DNA of 64,000 bases, taken from assembly GCA_934647195.1 (NCBI GenBank), contig CAKUFD010000006.1, positions 1 through 64,000 on the forward strand, in the 5' to 3' direction. Position 1 is the first letter of the stretch. The number at the start of each line of letters is the position of its first letter. Below the pieces are notes generated by a model that worked only from the letters and a program-made list of their open reading frames with translations, had not been told where the DNA came from and made no database searches. This document shows, piece after piece, positions 36,099 to 44,863 of this stretch. The position numbers and the translations under genes are program-made. The stretch comes from an uncultured Collinsella sp. (GTDB lineage Bacteria; Actinomycetota; Coriobacteriia; Coriobacteriales; Coriobacteriaceae).

Positions 36099-36902
36099 AT
36101 GGCGTGCGGACAGCCGGTTAAGTTTGAGCGTCTTGTGAATAACGGGGTGACGGTCGTAGGCGCCGAGGAGCACGGTATCGCATTTGGCTTTACTGAGCGT
36201 ACCGGTGGTGTTTCTGCTGCGCCATACGCATCTTTAAATTTGGGAACGCATGTTGGTGACGACCCTCGAGCTGTTGTCGAGAACCGCCGTCGAGCGCTAG
36301 CCGTTTTGGGAGGGGAGGCCTATCTCGATCGCCTTCTTGTGCCCAATCAGGTTCATGGAGATAACGTCGTTGTGGTCGATTCCATTGAAGCGTCTGCACT
36401 CGACTCCGTGCGCGCTCGCATTGCCCAAGGGGCAGATGCCATCGTTTGCACGCAGCCGCACGTGCCCGTCATGCTGTGCTTTGCCGACTGCGTACCGGTT
36501 ATCCTGACCTGCCTGGGAGGCTTCGCGGTAGTTCACTCCGGCTGGCGTGGTACCTACGCGCGCATTGCCGCATCCGCGGCCCGTGTCCTTTCTCAGGCGA
36601 CGTGCGCGCCCATTGAGCAAATCCATGCGTATATCGGGCCGCATATTCTTGGAGAGGAATACGAGGTATCGTCTGATTTACTGCATACATTCGCTTTACA
36701 ATTTGATAGCATTAAAGAATCTGCGTCGCGTAAGCTTGACCTTGCGCGCGCCATTGAACAGTCCCTTGTAGAAGTGGGAGTTCCTCTGTGCGGGATTCAC
36801 GATACACGTCTCTCGACCATGAGCCTCAACGAGAGGTTTTACTCATATCGCAAAGAGCTGGGAATGTGCGGCCGTCATGCGGCCCTAGCGCTCATGCGAT
36901 AA
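36099..36902 (+). CDS. pgeF: Peptidoglycan editing factor PgeF (laccase-domain, YfiH family)
   Basis: A 267-residue protein of the Cu-oxidase_4/YfiH family. Conserved metal-binding residues appear in NQVHGDNVVVVD, MLCFADCVPVILTC and VVHSGWRGT; a C-terminal SYRKELGMCGRHAAL segment matches the family. In other bacteria PgeF prevents incorporation of L-Ser in place of L-Ala in peptidoglycan. It regularly sits between ftsZ and the yggS-sepF genes, as here. AAGGGAG precedes the ATG at 36099. Its end overlaps the start of pstS. Confidence 0.9.
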   Translation: MACGQPVKFERLVNNGVTVVGAEEHGIAFGFTERTGGVSAAPYASLNLGTHVGDDPRAVVENRRRALAVLGGEAYLDRLLVPNQVHGDNVVVVDSIEASALDSVRARIAQGADAIVCTQPHVPVMLCFADCVPVILTCLGGFAVVHSGWRGTYARIAASAARVLSQATCAPIEQIHAYIGPHILGEEYEVSSDLLHTFALQFDSIKESASRKLDLARAIEQSLVEVGVPLCGIHDTRLSTMSLNERFYSYRKELGMCGRHAALALMR

Positions 36903-37741
36903 GTCGACGTTCCTTTTTGGCATGCGTAGCCGCCGGTCTAATGCTTCCGCTCGCCGGTTGCCAGACATCCGGCTCCTCCTCAAAGCAGATTACCGTGGCG
37001 GGTTCGACCACCTGTCTGCCCATCGCCGAGTCCGCCGCCGAGGGTTACCAGGACGAGACCGGCATCTCGGTGCTGGTGAGTGGCCTGGGCTCCTCTGCGG
37101 GCATCGAGGCCGTCGCTAACGGCACGGCCGACATTGCCTCGTCTTCACGTCAGGTGAATGCCGATGAGCAAAAGCTCGGTCTTACCGAGATCGTTATCGC
37201 CCACGATGGCATCGCCGTGATCGTCAACACCGATAATCCGGTGCAGAATCTCTCGACCGATCAGCTGCGCGATATCTATGCCGGCAATATCACCAATTGG
37301 AGCCAGGTGGGTGGCGACGACCTGACGATTCAACTCGTCAACCGCGATGAGGCATCCGGTACGCGTGAGGCCTTCAAGTCCATCGTCATGGACGGCGCTT
37401 CCTTTGATCGCCGTGCTGCCGTTCTTTCCGGCACCGGCCAGGTGCGCGATGTCGTGAGCCGCAGCGCGGGCGCTATCGGTTATATCTCCCTGGGCTTCGT
37501 TGAGTCCAAATTCGCCACGACTGCGGTGCGCGCCATTAACGTGAACCACGTTGAACCTTCCGAGAAGACGATTGCTTCGGGCGGTTACCCCATCTCCCGT
37601 GATTTGTATTTTTACGTCAAGGGAACGCCGACCCCCGAGGCTCAGGCATATATCGACTACGTGACCTCCGAGAAGATGGATTCCATCGTGCGCGACGCGG
37701 GCTTTATCCCCGTGACCGACGACGAATCTGCGGGGGAGTGA
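36866..37741 (+). CDS. pstS: Phosphate ABC transporter, substrate-binding lipoprotein
   Basis: About 291 residues from the GTG at 36866, which overlaps pgeF by 37 bases. The signal peptide contains a twin-Arg-like SRRSFLACVAAG and a lipobox LAGC, so it is a lipoprotein. The mature part is a PBP-like phosphate binder: ITVAGSTTCLP, GLGSSAG, SRQVNADE and RDEASGTREAF, which supply phosphate contacts in the family. It captures phosphate for the PstCAB importer encoded next. The exact start is uncertain because it sits in overlapping sequence; an upstream GTG at 36788 is also in frame. Confidence 0.9.
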   Translation: MRPSCGPSAHAISRRSFLACVAAGLMLPLAGCQTSGSSSKQITVAGSTTCLPIAESAAEGYQDETGISVLVSGLGSSAGIEAVANGTADIASSSRQVNADEQKLGLTEIVIAHDGIAVIVNTDNPVQNLSTDQLRDIYAGNITNWSQVGGDDLTIQLVNRDEASGTREAFKSIVMDGASFDRRAAVLSGTGQVRDVVSRSAGAIGYISLGFVESKFATTAVRAINVNHVEPSEKTIASGGYPISRDLYFYVKGTPTPEAQAYIDYVTSEKMDSIVRDAGFIPVTDDESAGE

Positions 37742-37745
37742 GCAC

Positions 37746-38660
37746 ATGGAGGACCCGACAATGGAAGAGACGCACAGCGCGGCTCCCAAACGCGAGCTCG
37801 CGCTCGTTTCGCATGCAACGTATGTTAAGGAGAAGGCTCTCCAGTACCTCTTTTTCGCCTGCGCCTTCTTGGCGGTCGTGACGGTCATCTTGATCTTCGC
37901 GTTCACCACGTACAGCGCTTTCCCCGTTTTTACCGATATCGGCCTTGCCAACTTCTTTAGTCTTACGTGGGCTCCGAGTGAGGGTGAGTACGGCATCCTT
38001 TCGCTGCTTGCGGGCTCTGGCCTCGTGACCGTCGGTGCGCTCGTCATGGGTGTGCCGCTTGGCGTGGGAACGGCGGTTTATCTGGTAGAGATTGCGAGCG
38101 ATCGCGTTCGCAAGATCATCAGCCCTGCGGTCGACCTGCTGGCAGGCATCCCTTCGATCATCTACGGCTTCTTCGGCATGGTGATCATCCGTCCGTTCGT
38201 GGCCCAGATTTCCGACGGACTGGGCTTTGGCGCGCTTACCGCTTGGTTCGTCCTTGCCATCATGATCGTGCCCACGATCACTACGCTTACCATGGACGCC
38301 TTGAATTCCATCCCTATGGGCATTCGCGAGGCGAGCTACGCCATGGGCGCCACCAAGTGGCAGACCATCTATAAGGTCGTTCTTCCTGCGGCTAAGCTCG
38401 GCATTGTCGATGCCATCGTCCTTGGTATGGGCCGTGCCATCGGCGAGACCATGGCGGTCCTCATGGTGGTGGGCAACGCCCCTGTTATCCCGTCTTCTAT
38501 CGCGAGCCCCATCTCGACGCTCACGAGCCAGATTGCGCTCGACATGAGCTACTCGAGCGGTCTTCACCGTTCTGCCCTGTTTGGCATGGGTGTGGTTCTG
38601 TTCATCATTTCCGCTGCGCTCGTGGGTATCGTGCGCTTGATTTCGAAGAAGAGGAGGTAG
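37746..38660 (+). CDS. pstC: Phosphate ABC transporter, permease PstC
   Basis: A 304-residue MetI-like permease with six membrane helices. It shows the N-terminal PstC features (YTTYSAFPVF-like SAFPVFTDIGLANFF segment), a GYFGM-type IIYGFFGMVII and the EAA loop EASYAMGATKWQTIYKVVLP. Start ATG at 37746 has GGGGGAG upstream; a second ATG at 37761 also has GGAGG and could be the real start. It lies four bases after pstS. Confidence 0.93.
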   Translation: MEDPTMEETHSAAPKRELALVSHATYVKEKALQYLFFACAFLAVVTVILIFAFTTYSAFPVFTDIGLANFFSLTWAPSEGEYGILSLLAGSGLVTVGALVMGVPLGVGTAVYLVEIASDRVRKIISPAVDLLAGIPSIIYGFFGMVIIRPFVAQISDGLGFGALTAWFVLAIMIVPTITTLTMDALNSIPMGIREASYAMGATKWQTIYKVVLPAAKLGIVDAIVLGMGRAIGETMAVLMVVGNAPVIPSSIASPISTLTSQIALDMSYSSGLHRSALFGMGVVLFIISAALVGIVRLISKKRR

Positions 38661-38663
38661 GGC

Positions 38664-39566
38664 ATGGCTGACCAATCTGCTCAGGCCGATGAGCTTACCT
38701 CGCGCGAGCGCATCAAGCGCGCCCTCTCACATGGAAAAGCTGGTCGCATCTCCAAGGATACGTCCAACAAGGTGATGCTCGGCGTCTTTCGTGCCGCTGC
38801 CTATATCACGACGCTGGTGCTCGTCGCTATCATCGCGTATGTGGTGATCAACGGCTTGCCGCACATCTCGCCCGACTTCATCTTTGGCTGGCCCGAAGGC
38901 GTCAACGCCGAGGGCGGTATCTGGCCCACGATCGTCTCGACCATCTACGTCACGGCGCTCGCCATGCTCATCTGCACGCCCATCGCCGTGCTCGCTGCAG
39001 TCTATCTTGCGGAGTACGCCAAGCAGGGCCGCCTGGTCAACATCATTCGCTATGCGGCCGATGCCCTGGCTTCGGTGCCCTCGATCGTCATGGGCCTGTT
39101 TGGCTATGCGCTCTTCGTTGAGGCTATGGGCTTGGGCCTCTCCATGCTTTCTGCCGCCATGTCCTTGGCGTTGCTTATGCTCCCCATCGTCATGCGTACG
39201 ACCGAGGAAGCCATTCGCGCCGTGCCTCGCTACATTCGCTGGGGCGCATACGGTCTGGGCGCCACCAAGTGGCAGGTTGTGAGCAAGATCGTGCTTCCCT
39301 CTGCCTTTGGTCGCATCGCCACGGGTATCGTGCTTGCCATCGGCCGCGCTATCGGCGAGACCGCTGTTGTGCTCTACACCATGGGTCAGGCTATCAACAT
39401 GCCTGTCACGCCGCTTGATTCCGGCCGCCCCATGACCGTTCACCTTTACTTGCTCGCCAACGATGGCATTAACATGAACGCCGCCTACGGCACCGCGCTT
39501 TTGCTGATGGTCATCATTCTCGCGTTCAACCTGTTCTCTCGCTATCTGTCGCGTCGAAGCCGATAA
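38664..39566 (+). CDS. pstA: Phosphate ABC transporter, permease PstA
   Basis: A 300-residue MetI-like permease, partner of PstC. It has six membrane helices, the ISPDFIFGWPEG motif common in PstA, an EAA-type loop YGLGATKWQVVSKIVLPSA and RAIGETAVVLYTMG. It follows pstC by three bases. Confidence 0.94.
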   Translation: MADQSAQADELTSRERIKRALSHGKAGRISKDTSNKVMLGVFRAAAYITTLVLVAIIAYVVINGLPHISPDFIFGWPEGVNAEGGIWPTIVSTIYVTALAMLICTPIAVLAAVYLAEYAKQGRLVNIIRYAADALASVPSIVMGLFGYALFVEAMGLGLSMLSAAMSLALLMLPIVMRTTEEAIRAVPRYIRWGAYGLGATKWQVVSKIVLPSAFGRIATGIVLAIGRAIGETAVVLYTMGQAINMPVTPLDSGRPMTVHLYLLANDGINMNAAYGTALLLMVIILAFNLFSRYLSRRSR

Positions 39567-39584
39567 GTCGCATAAAGGAGTTCC

Positions 39585-40388
39585 ATGTCTGTCTATCAGT
39601 CTGCGCCCACGCCCGAGTCGAGCGCCATCATCGCCAAGGATTTTGACTTCTGGTACGGAGATTTCCATGCGCTCACCGGCCTTAACGTCAATATCGCCCG
39701 CAACAAGATCACTGCGTTCATCGGCCCTTCCGGTTGCGGTAAGTCGACGTTCCTGCGTTGCATGAACCGTATGAACGACCTCATCGAGGGAACGCACGTG
39801 AGCGGCTCGATGTCGCTTGACGGCAATAACATCTACGCCCCGGGCGTGGACCCTGTCGACCTGCGCCGTCGCGTGGGCATGATCTTCCAGCAGCCCAACC
39901 CCTTCCCCAAATCCATTTACGAGAATGTCGCTTTTGGCCCCCGACTGCAGGGCGTGACTAGCAAAAGCGACCTCGACGATATCGTTGAAGAGTCCTTGAA
40001 GCGCGCCAACCTTTGGAAAGAGGTCTCCAATCAGCTCTCGAAAGACGGCTTGGCGCTCTCTGGTGGCCAGCAGCAGCGACTGTGCATCGCTCGCGTTCTG
40101 GCTGTGCAGCCGGACGTTCTCCTGATGGACGAGCCTTGCTCCGCCATCGATCCCACCTCCGTTCAGAAGGTCGAGGATCTGATGGCCGAGCTTGCGCCCG
40201 AGATGACGATTATCATCGTTACCCACAGCATGCAGCAGGCGGCGCGAATCTCCGATTACACGGCATTCTTCTTACAAGAAGTTGCGGGCGAGCCTGCTAC
40301 ACTTATTGAGTACGGTCAAACCGACGCGATCTTTACTAGTCCCATGGATCGTCGCACGGAAGACTACATCACCGGCCGCTTTGGCTGA
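39585..40388 (+). CDS. pstB: Phosphate ABC transporter, ATPase PstB
   Basis: A 267-residue ABC ATPase that powers phosphate import. Walker [11 protein letters not shown]-loop, signature LSGGQQQR, Walker [13 protein letters not shown] and H-loop VTHSMQQA are intact. The FWYGDFHAL start and [11 protein letters not shown] segment are PstB-specific. AAAGGAG lies before the ATG. Confidence 0.97.
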   Translation: MSVYQSAPTPESSAIIAKDFDFWYGDFHALTGLNVNIARNKITAFIGPSGCGKSTFLRCMNRMNDLIEGTHVSGSMSLDGNNIYAPGVDPVDLRRRVGMIFQQPNPFPKSIYENVAFGPRLQGVTSKSDLDDIVEESLKRANLWKEVSNQLSKDGLALSGGQQQRLCIARVLAVQPDVLLMDEPCSAIDPTSVQKVEDLMAELAPEMTIIIVTHSMQQAARISDYTAFFLQEVAGEPATLIEYGQTDAIFTSPMDRRTEDYITGRFG

Positions 40389-40452
40389 TTTGCGCCCGGT
40401 GCCCGTTCTTTGCGAGTTGCACATGCTCGCATCTGTCTGATTGGAGAAAACC

Positions 40453-41322
40453 ATGCGCAAGCTCTTTTCACGTCAGCTCGTCGAGGCGCGCCACGAGATG
40501 CTTTCCATCTACGAGGCCGTCGACTTGACGCTCCACGATGCCGTTACCGCATTTTTGACGAGCGACAAGAAACTCGCCAACAAGACCAAGAAGGCGACCC
40601 TTCAGATCGATGCCCGTTGCGCTAACCTCGAGGCCGTGTGCTACAACCTCATCGCTACGCAGGGCCCGGTTGCCTCTGACTTCCGTCTGCTGCAGACCAT
40701 CATCTACATCGATTTCAATCTGCAGCGCATGACCGATAAGGTGCGTCAGATTGCCCGCGCGGCAAAGCATAAGGTCAAGGCCGATATCGAGCTGCCTTCC
40801 GAGCTCAACGACCTTATTCTGCGTGAGGCAGATTGTGTTTACCGCGTTGTGGGCTCCTCCATCTCTGCTCTGGTGAACAACGACATGAGCATCGTCTGCG
40901 GCCTTTCCGATCAAGACGAGCCCGTGCACCAGATTTATGAGGAGTTCTTCCGCACCTACAATCGTATGAGCGCCCCCGAACTCTCTGACGATAGCTCCTA
41001 TGACGACCTGCGCCGTACGATTATGGTGTCGCGCTATCTGGATCGCACGGCCTCCATTTCCATCGATGCAGCATGCCGTCTGACCTTCCTGCTCACCGGC
41101 CAGCGCCTGACCGCTGCCGACCTCGCTGATATCGATGAGGACGAGTTGGAGAGCATGCGCGTGCCTTCCGGTGAGGGCGTGGTCTTGGATCCCAAGACCG
41201 ATGCACAGTACGTTGCCAAGCTTCCTCTGGACGAGGTGGGCGAGGGGCTCCGTCGTCTGATCGAGTCTCTTGATGATGACGATGACGTCGATGACGACGA
41301 GTCTGTGGCCACCGAGGAGTAG
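40453..41322 (+). CDS. phoU: Phosphate-signalling regulator PhoU
   Basis: A 289-residue protein with two PhoU three-helix bundles (RHEMLSIYEAVDLTLHDAV in the first, ELNDLILREADCVYRVVGS in the second). Family members link PstSCAB activity to phosphate-sensing kinases and restrain uptake. The C-terminus carries an additional ~60-residue extension ending in a run of Asp/Glu (DDDDDVDDDESVATEE), unusual for PhoU. No sensor kinase or response regulator is next to it. TTGGAG precedes the ATG at 40453. Confidence 0.92.
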   Translation: MRKLFSRQLVEARHEMLSIYEAVDLTLHDAVTAFLTSDKKLANKTKKATLQIDARCANLEAVCYNLIATQGPVASDFRLLQTIIYIDFNLQRMTDKVRQIARAAKHKVKADIELPSELNDLILREADCVYRVVGSSISALVNNDMSIVCGLSDQDEPVHQIYEEFFRTYNRMSAPELSDDSSYDDLRRTIMVSRYLDRTASISIDAACRLTFLLTGQRLTAADLADIDEDELESMRVPSGEGVVLDPKTDAQYVAKLPLDEVGEGLRRLIESLDDDDDVDDDESVATEE

Positions 41323-41372
41323 TCATCTGCTGTTTGCGTTTGGCATGCAAATAAACTGAGGTTTATGAATTT

Positions 41373-41403
41373 AGGCGCGGCGCCGCAGTGGTGCCGCGCC
41401 TTT
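41373..41403 (+). terminator. Terminator of the pst operon
   Basis: AGGCGCGGC (41373-41381) and GCCGCGCCT (41393-41401) form a 9-bp GC-rich stem ending in TTT, right after phoU. Confidence 0.7.
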
Positions 41404-41445
41404 GCGTTAGTATGGCAAAAAGTCGTAAACCTAAAGGCGGACGGG

Positions 41446-42195
41446 ATGATGGGCATGGCTCGGACATATCTTGATGAGGTGCGTTGCCGCCGCGAGGAAA
41501 TTCTGGAGCGGGTTGATATCGCGCTCGCTCACGCCGGTCGTTGCCGTGAAGACGTCAAGATCATGGCGGTTTCCAAGACGGTTGATATCGACGCCGCTGC
41601 CGATGCTGTGCGCGCGGGCTACACCTTGCTGGGGGAGAACCGCCCACAGGAGCTTGTGCGTAAATTCGAGGGCCTGCATGCTATCGAGGATCTGCCTCAT
41701 GTTCGCCTGGATATGATCGGCAACCTGCAAAAGAACAAGATCAACGCCGTGCTGGGTCACGCTGAGCTGATTCACTCCATCGAATCGCTCGGTCTGGCTC
41801 GTGCGGTATCGGAGCGTGCGAGCCGCCGTATCGAAGCGGGGGAACTCCCCACTGCTCAGCAGGTTCTTCTGGAGGTCAACGTGAGCGGCGAGGAGTCGAA
41901 GTCGGGATTTTCGCTCGAGGCACTTCGTGCGTGCATCGAAGACCTCATAGAGCTTCCTGGCATTTCTATTTGCGGCCTTATGACTATGGCCCCACGGGGT
42001 AGTAAAGAGGTGGCTGCAAGGACCTTCGCCGGCCTGCGCGAGCTTCGCGATGAGCTGGAGGGGCTCTATCCCTCCCTGACGCTCAGCGAGCTCTCGTGCG
42101 GCATGAGCGAGGATTTTGATGTAGCCATTGAGGAGGGCTCAACCCTCATTCGCCTTGGTAGGGTGGCATTTAACCCATCCTTTGCACTACAATAA
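41446..42195 (+). CDS. YggS-family PLP-binding protein
   Basis: A 249-residue alanine racemase N-terminal-type barrel. The PLP lysine sits in IMAVSKTVD and the barrel continues with HVRLDMIGNLQKNKINAV and LSCGMSEDFDVAIEEGSTLIRLGR. The family controls pyridoxal phosphate homeostasis and shows no racemase activity. In Gram-positives it sits between pgeF and sepF, as it would here without the pst insertion. The ATG at 41446 follows AAGGCGG; two more ATGs follow closely. Confidence 0.93.
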   Translation: MMGMARTYLDEVRCRREEILERVDIALAHAGRCREDVKIMAVSKTVDIDAAADAVRAGYTLLGENRPQELVRKFEGLHAIEDLPHVRLDMIGNLQKNKINAVLGHAELIHSIESLGLARAVSERASRRIEAGELPTAQQVLLEVNVSGEESKSGFSLEALRACIEDLIELPGISICGLMTMAPRGSKEVAARTFAGLRELRDELEGLYPSLTLSELSCGMSEDFDVAIEEGSTLIRLGRVAFNPSFALQ

Positions 42196-42270
42196 CCACA
42201 GGCTGATGCGTGTGGTTTGACCATACACCCACCTATACATCAATCGCACTACGGGCAGAAAGGTACCATC

Positions 42271-43017
42271 GTGGGCTTTCTAGATGAACTCAAGAACAAG
42301 CTCCCCTTCGGCCAGGCGGGGGCCTATCCTGAAGATGATTACGGCACAGAGGAAGGCTATGACGACGCCTACTATGACGATGCGCCCGAGGGCGGCTATC
42401 CAGACGATTCCTACGGCGCTGGCGCTTACGGTACGTCGGATGGCTATGGTTACGATGATGAGCCCAGCAACGGCGTTCTTGGCCAGACGCGCCGCGGAGA
42501 GGCCGAGTCTGTTGCCGTCTATACTCGCAGCGGCCAGCTCGTAAGTGATGCCGATCGCCATGCAACCACGTATAATCCGCCGGCGCGCTCGCAGGACGCT
42601 GTCGCATATCGCCCGGGTGCCTATGACACCCCTTCGAGCTATGCGAGCGGCATGCACGCCGCGCCCACTCCTGCACCCACTCAGACGTCCTCGACATCTG
42701 CGACTGCAGATCGTGTCGCTGCCGTGATTAACGGTACGCCGCAGCTTCCGGCATACGTCTTGCGTCCCGAGAGCTACGACGATGTCGAGACGGTGGTTCG
42801 CCGCGTGCGCACCAAGCAGCCTGTTGCCCTCGTGTTCGTGGGCGTTCGCACCGAGGTCGCCAAGCGCGTGCTCGACTTCTCCTATGGTTTTGCCTGCGGC
42901 TTGGGCGCTTCCGTGCGCGAGGTGGGCGACCGCGTATTCATGGTGCTGCCCCAGGGTTGCGAGGTTAAGGATTCCGACCTGGCCAAGCTTCGTGCCGATG
43001 GCTATCTCAAGAGCTAG
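42271..43017 (+). CDS. sepF: Cell division protein SepF
   Basis: A 248-residue protein. It begins GFLDELKNKLPFG, an amphipathic membrane-binding helix, followed by a long acidic Tyr/Gly/Asp-rich linker (about residues 20-75) and a flexible region, then the SepF beta core at about 155-240: LRPESYDDVETVVRRVR, VLDFSYGFACGL and VREVGDRVFMVLP. SepF anchors FtsZ to the membrane. The linker is longer than in many homologues. GTG start at 42271 has AAAGG upstream. Confidence 0.94.
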   Translation: MGFLDELKNKLPFGQAGAYPEDDYGTEEGYDDAYYDDAPEGGYPDDSYGAGAYGTSDGYGYDDEPSNGVLGQTRRGEAESVAVYTRSGQLVSDADRHATTYNPPARSQDAVAYRPGAYDTPSSYASGMHAAPTPAPTQTSSTSATADRVAAVINGTPQLPAYVLRPESYDDVETVVRRVRTKQPVALVFVGVRTEVAKRVLDFSYGFACGLGASVREVGDRVFMVLPQGCEVKDSDLAKLRADGYLKS

Positions 43018-43025
43018 GTGAGTGC

Positions 43026-43295
43026 GTGAATCCCTATATAATCGTTAACCTCATCAACACCCTGGTCAATTTTTATAGCACGTTGATTGTGATCTGGTGT
43101 CTGCTCACGTGGATTCCCATGAAGCAGGATGGCTTGCTTGCCGATATCGCTGCCGTGATCGGTTCTCTCGTCAATCCGTATCTCAACCTGTTTAGGAAGA
43201 TGATGCCTTCGACGATGGGCATCGATTTCTCCCCGGTAATTGCAGTTCTTGCGTTGACCGTGGCGGAACGTTTGCTGATTAGTATAATTTTGTAG
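43026..43295 (+). CDS. YggT-family membrane protein
   Basis: An 89-residue protein with two hydrophobic segments and the YggT motif around ILNPYL (here SLVNPYLNLFRKMMP), preceded by LIVIWCLLTWIP and followed by SPVIAVLAL. YggT proteins are commonly encoded between sepF and divIVA. The GTG at 43026 has AGGTGAG upstream; the gene begins eight bases after sepF. Confidence 0.9.
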   Translation: MNPYIIVNLINTLVNFYSTLIVIWCLLTWIPMKQDGLLADIAAVIGSLVNPYLNLFRKMMPSTMGIDFSPVIAVLALTVAERLLISIIL

Positions 43296-43355
43296 GTACG
43301 CGGATGCTCTTGGCAACGATGACCTTGAGCATGGCGAATGAAAGGATTGTTTTAG

Positions 43356-44045
43356 ATGGCTATTACACCAGCTGATATTCAGGCCCAGACGTTCTCCGAG
43401 GCCAAGCGCGGCTATGATCCCGGCGAGGTTGATGTTTTCCTGGAGCAGGTTTCCGCCGAGGTCGACGCGATGCTCAATAAGATCGTGGACCTCAAGAATC
43501 GCCTGACCGCTACCGAGCAGCAGCTTGCCGATACGCAAAATCAGCTCGCACAGGCTCAGGCCGCTCCCGCCCCGGCGCCCGTTCCCGCCCCGGCACCTGC
43601 CGTGCCCGATTACACCGCTAGCGAGCGTCAGATCTCCGCTGCGCTCATCGCCGCTCAGCAGACTGCCGATAACATCGTTAACGAGGCTCGCGAGAACGCC
43701 GAGCGCATCAAGAACGAGGCTGACGCCAAGGCCCGCGAGGTCATTCGCCAGGCTCTTGCCGAGAAGCAGAACGAGATCGAAGAGATCGATCGTCTGAAGG
43801 CTTCCCGTGAGGACTTCAAGAACGAGTACATGAAGCTTGTCCAGCACTTCATGGATGAGGCTCAGAACTCCTTCCCGCGTGACCTGATGAGCTCTACTCC
43901 CACCGGTTCTGCCGCCGCCCCCGTGGCCGCTGCTCCTGCGGCTCCTGTTGCCACTCCGGCTCCCGCGGCGCCCGTCGCTGCTCCGGCTGCTGTTGCCGAT
44001 CCGTTTGCCCCGATCGACAACTTTGGCATGGACGACCTGGATTAG
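43356..44045 (+). CDS. divIVA: DivIVA-domain polar/septal protein
   Basis: A 229-residue coiled-coil protein. The lipid-binding N-terminal DivIVA domain reads ITPADIQAQTFSEAKRGYDP then EVDVFLEQVS. A Pro/Ala linker (near residues 68-86) separates it from a second coiled coil, and the C-terminus is a long Ala/Pro/Val-rich tail. DivIVA marks negatively curved membrane at poles and septa and recruits division or growth proteins. It ends the sepF-yggT-divIVA block and is followed by a strong terminator. Confidence 0.95.
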   Translation: MAITPADIQAQTFSEAKRGYDPGEVDVFLEQVSAEVDAMLNKIVDLKNRLTATEQQLADTQNQLAQAQAAPAPAPVPAPAPAVPDYTASERQISAALIAAQQTADNIVNEARENAERIKNEADAKAREVIRQALAEKQNEIEEIDRLKASREDFKNEYMKLVQHFMDEAQNSFPRDLMSSTPTGSAAAPVAAAPAAPVATPAPAAPVAAPAAVADPFAPIDNFGMDDLD

Positions 44046-44071
44046 TGCCCACGGTACATACCCAAGATACG

Positions 44072-44116
44072 CAAAGCGGGGGTCTTTTCGCATTGTCGAA
44101 AAGACCCCCGCTTTTA
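44072..44116 (+). terminator. Strong intrinsic terminator after divIVA
   Basis: AAAGCGGGGGTCTTTTCG and CGAAAAGACCCCCGCTTT form an 18-bp perfect stem with a 6-base loop, followed by TTTATT. Confidence 0.95.
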
Positions 44117-44225
44117 TTCGTGATACTCACTGGTCTGTTTTGCCGTTTAACTGGGAAAATGACCGTCTACCGATGATGCTGAGCTGGGCTTTTACCGCTC
44201 TGGTATAAATAACTTGTCGTTGGTG

Positions 44226-44257
44226 CCGCTCAGCATGTATGTGCTGAGCGGTTTTTT
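44226..44257 (+). terminator. Second plus-strand terminator with alternative pairing
   Basis: CCGCTCAGCA (44226-44235) and TGCTGAGCGG (44242-44251) form a 10-bp stem followed by six T (44252-44257). No plus-strand gene lies between this and the divIVA terminator. An upstream ATGCTGAGC (44176-44184) could pair with GCTCAGCAT (44228-44236) instead, excluding the terminator. It may be the end of a small RNA or a backup terminator. Confidence 0.75.
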
Positions 44258-44258
44258 G

Positions 44259-44786
44259 TTAGAGGGTGAAATCTTCGAGGGAGATGCAGCGGGCTTCACG
44301 GGATTCGGGCGCAGCGATTGTCTCGGCAGGGTAGCCAAGGGGCAACATGCTAATGGGGCGCAGGCCTGCAGGCAGGTTGAACTTCTCTTGAATGACCTGC
44401 GGGTCAAATGCGCAAACCCAGCAGGTTCCCAAGCCCTGCTCCGTTGCTGCCATCATCATCTGATCCACAACGATAGAGGTGTCGATCTCACTCGAATTCA
44501 TCTGGTCGTACTTGCGAACCCAGGCGCGCTCGGTCTCGGCGCAGGCGATGATCACCGCCGGGGCGCCAAAGATGCTGCCATCGCGCTCAAAACGCGGGCA
44601 GGAGAGGGCGGCGCGCGCAAGATCATCCTTGCTTGTACACACCTTGATTCGCGTCGGATGGTTGTTGCAGGCAGAAGGGGCAATTCGACCGGCTTCGATC
44701 ACGTGTGCGAGCACGCTGTCTTCAACAGGACGTTCCTCGTAGTGGCGGCAAGAGAAGCGAGTGCGCGTAAGATCTTCAAAAGACAT
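44259..44786 (-). CDS. Nitroreductase-family flavoprotein
   Basis: A 175-residue FMN-dependent reductase. It shows the N-terminal TRFSCRHYEERPV (FMN phosphate contacts), IAPSACNNHPTRIKV, and a C-terminal GLGTCWVCAF...GYPAE pattern. These enzymes use NAD(P)H to reduce nitroaromatics or quinones; the physiological substrate here is unknown. It is shorter than the classic NfsA/NfsB. AAAGGGA precedes the ATG at 44786; an upstream in-frame ATG at 44822 lacks a site. Confidence 0.9.
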   Translation of the reverse strand: MSFEDLTRTRFSCRHYEERPVEDSVLAHVIEAGRIAPSACNNHPTRIKVCTSKDDLARAALSCPRFERDGSIFGAPAVIIACAETERAWVRKYDQMNSSEIDTSIVVDQMMMAATEQGLGTCWVCAFDPQVIQEKFNLPAGLRPISMLPLGYPAETIAAPESREARCISLEDFTL

Positions 44787-44863
44787 AGCAATCCCTTTCA
44801 AAACGTCTGCATGATTCGTCATTCAATTGTAGCGTGAGGAAGGCGCGTGACCCGTGGGCGACC

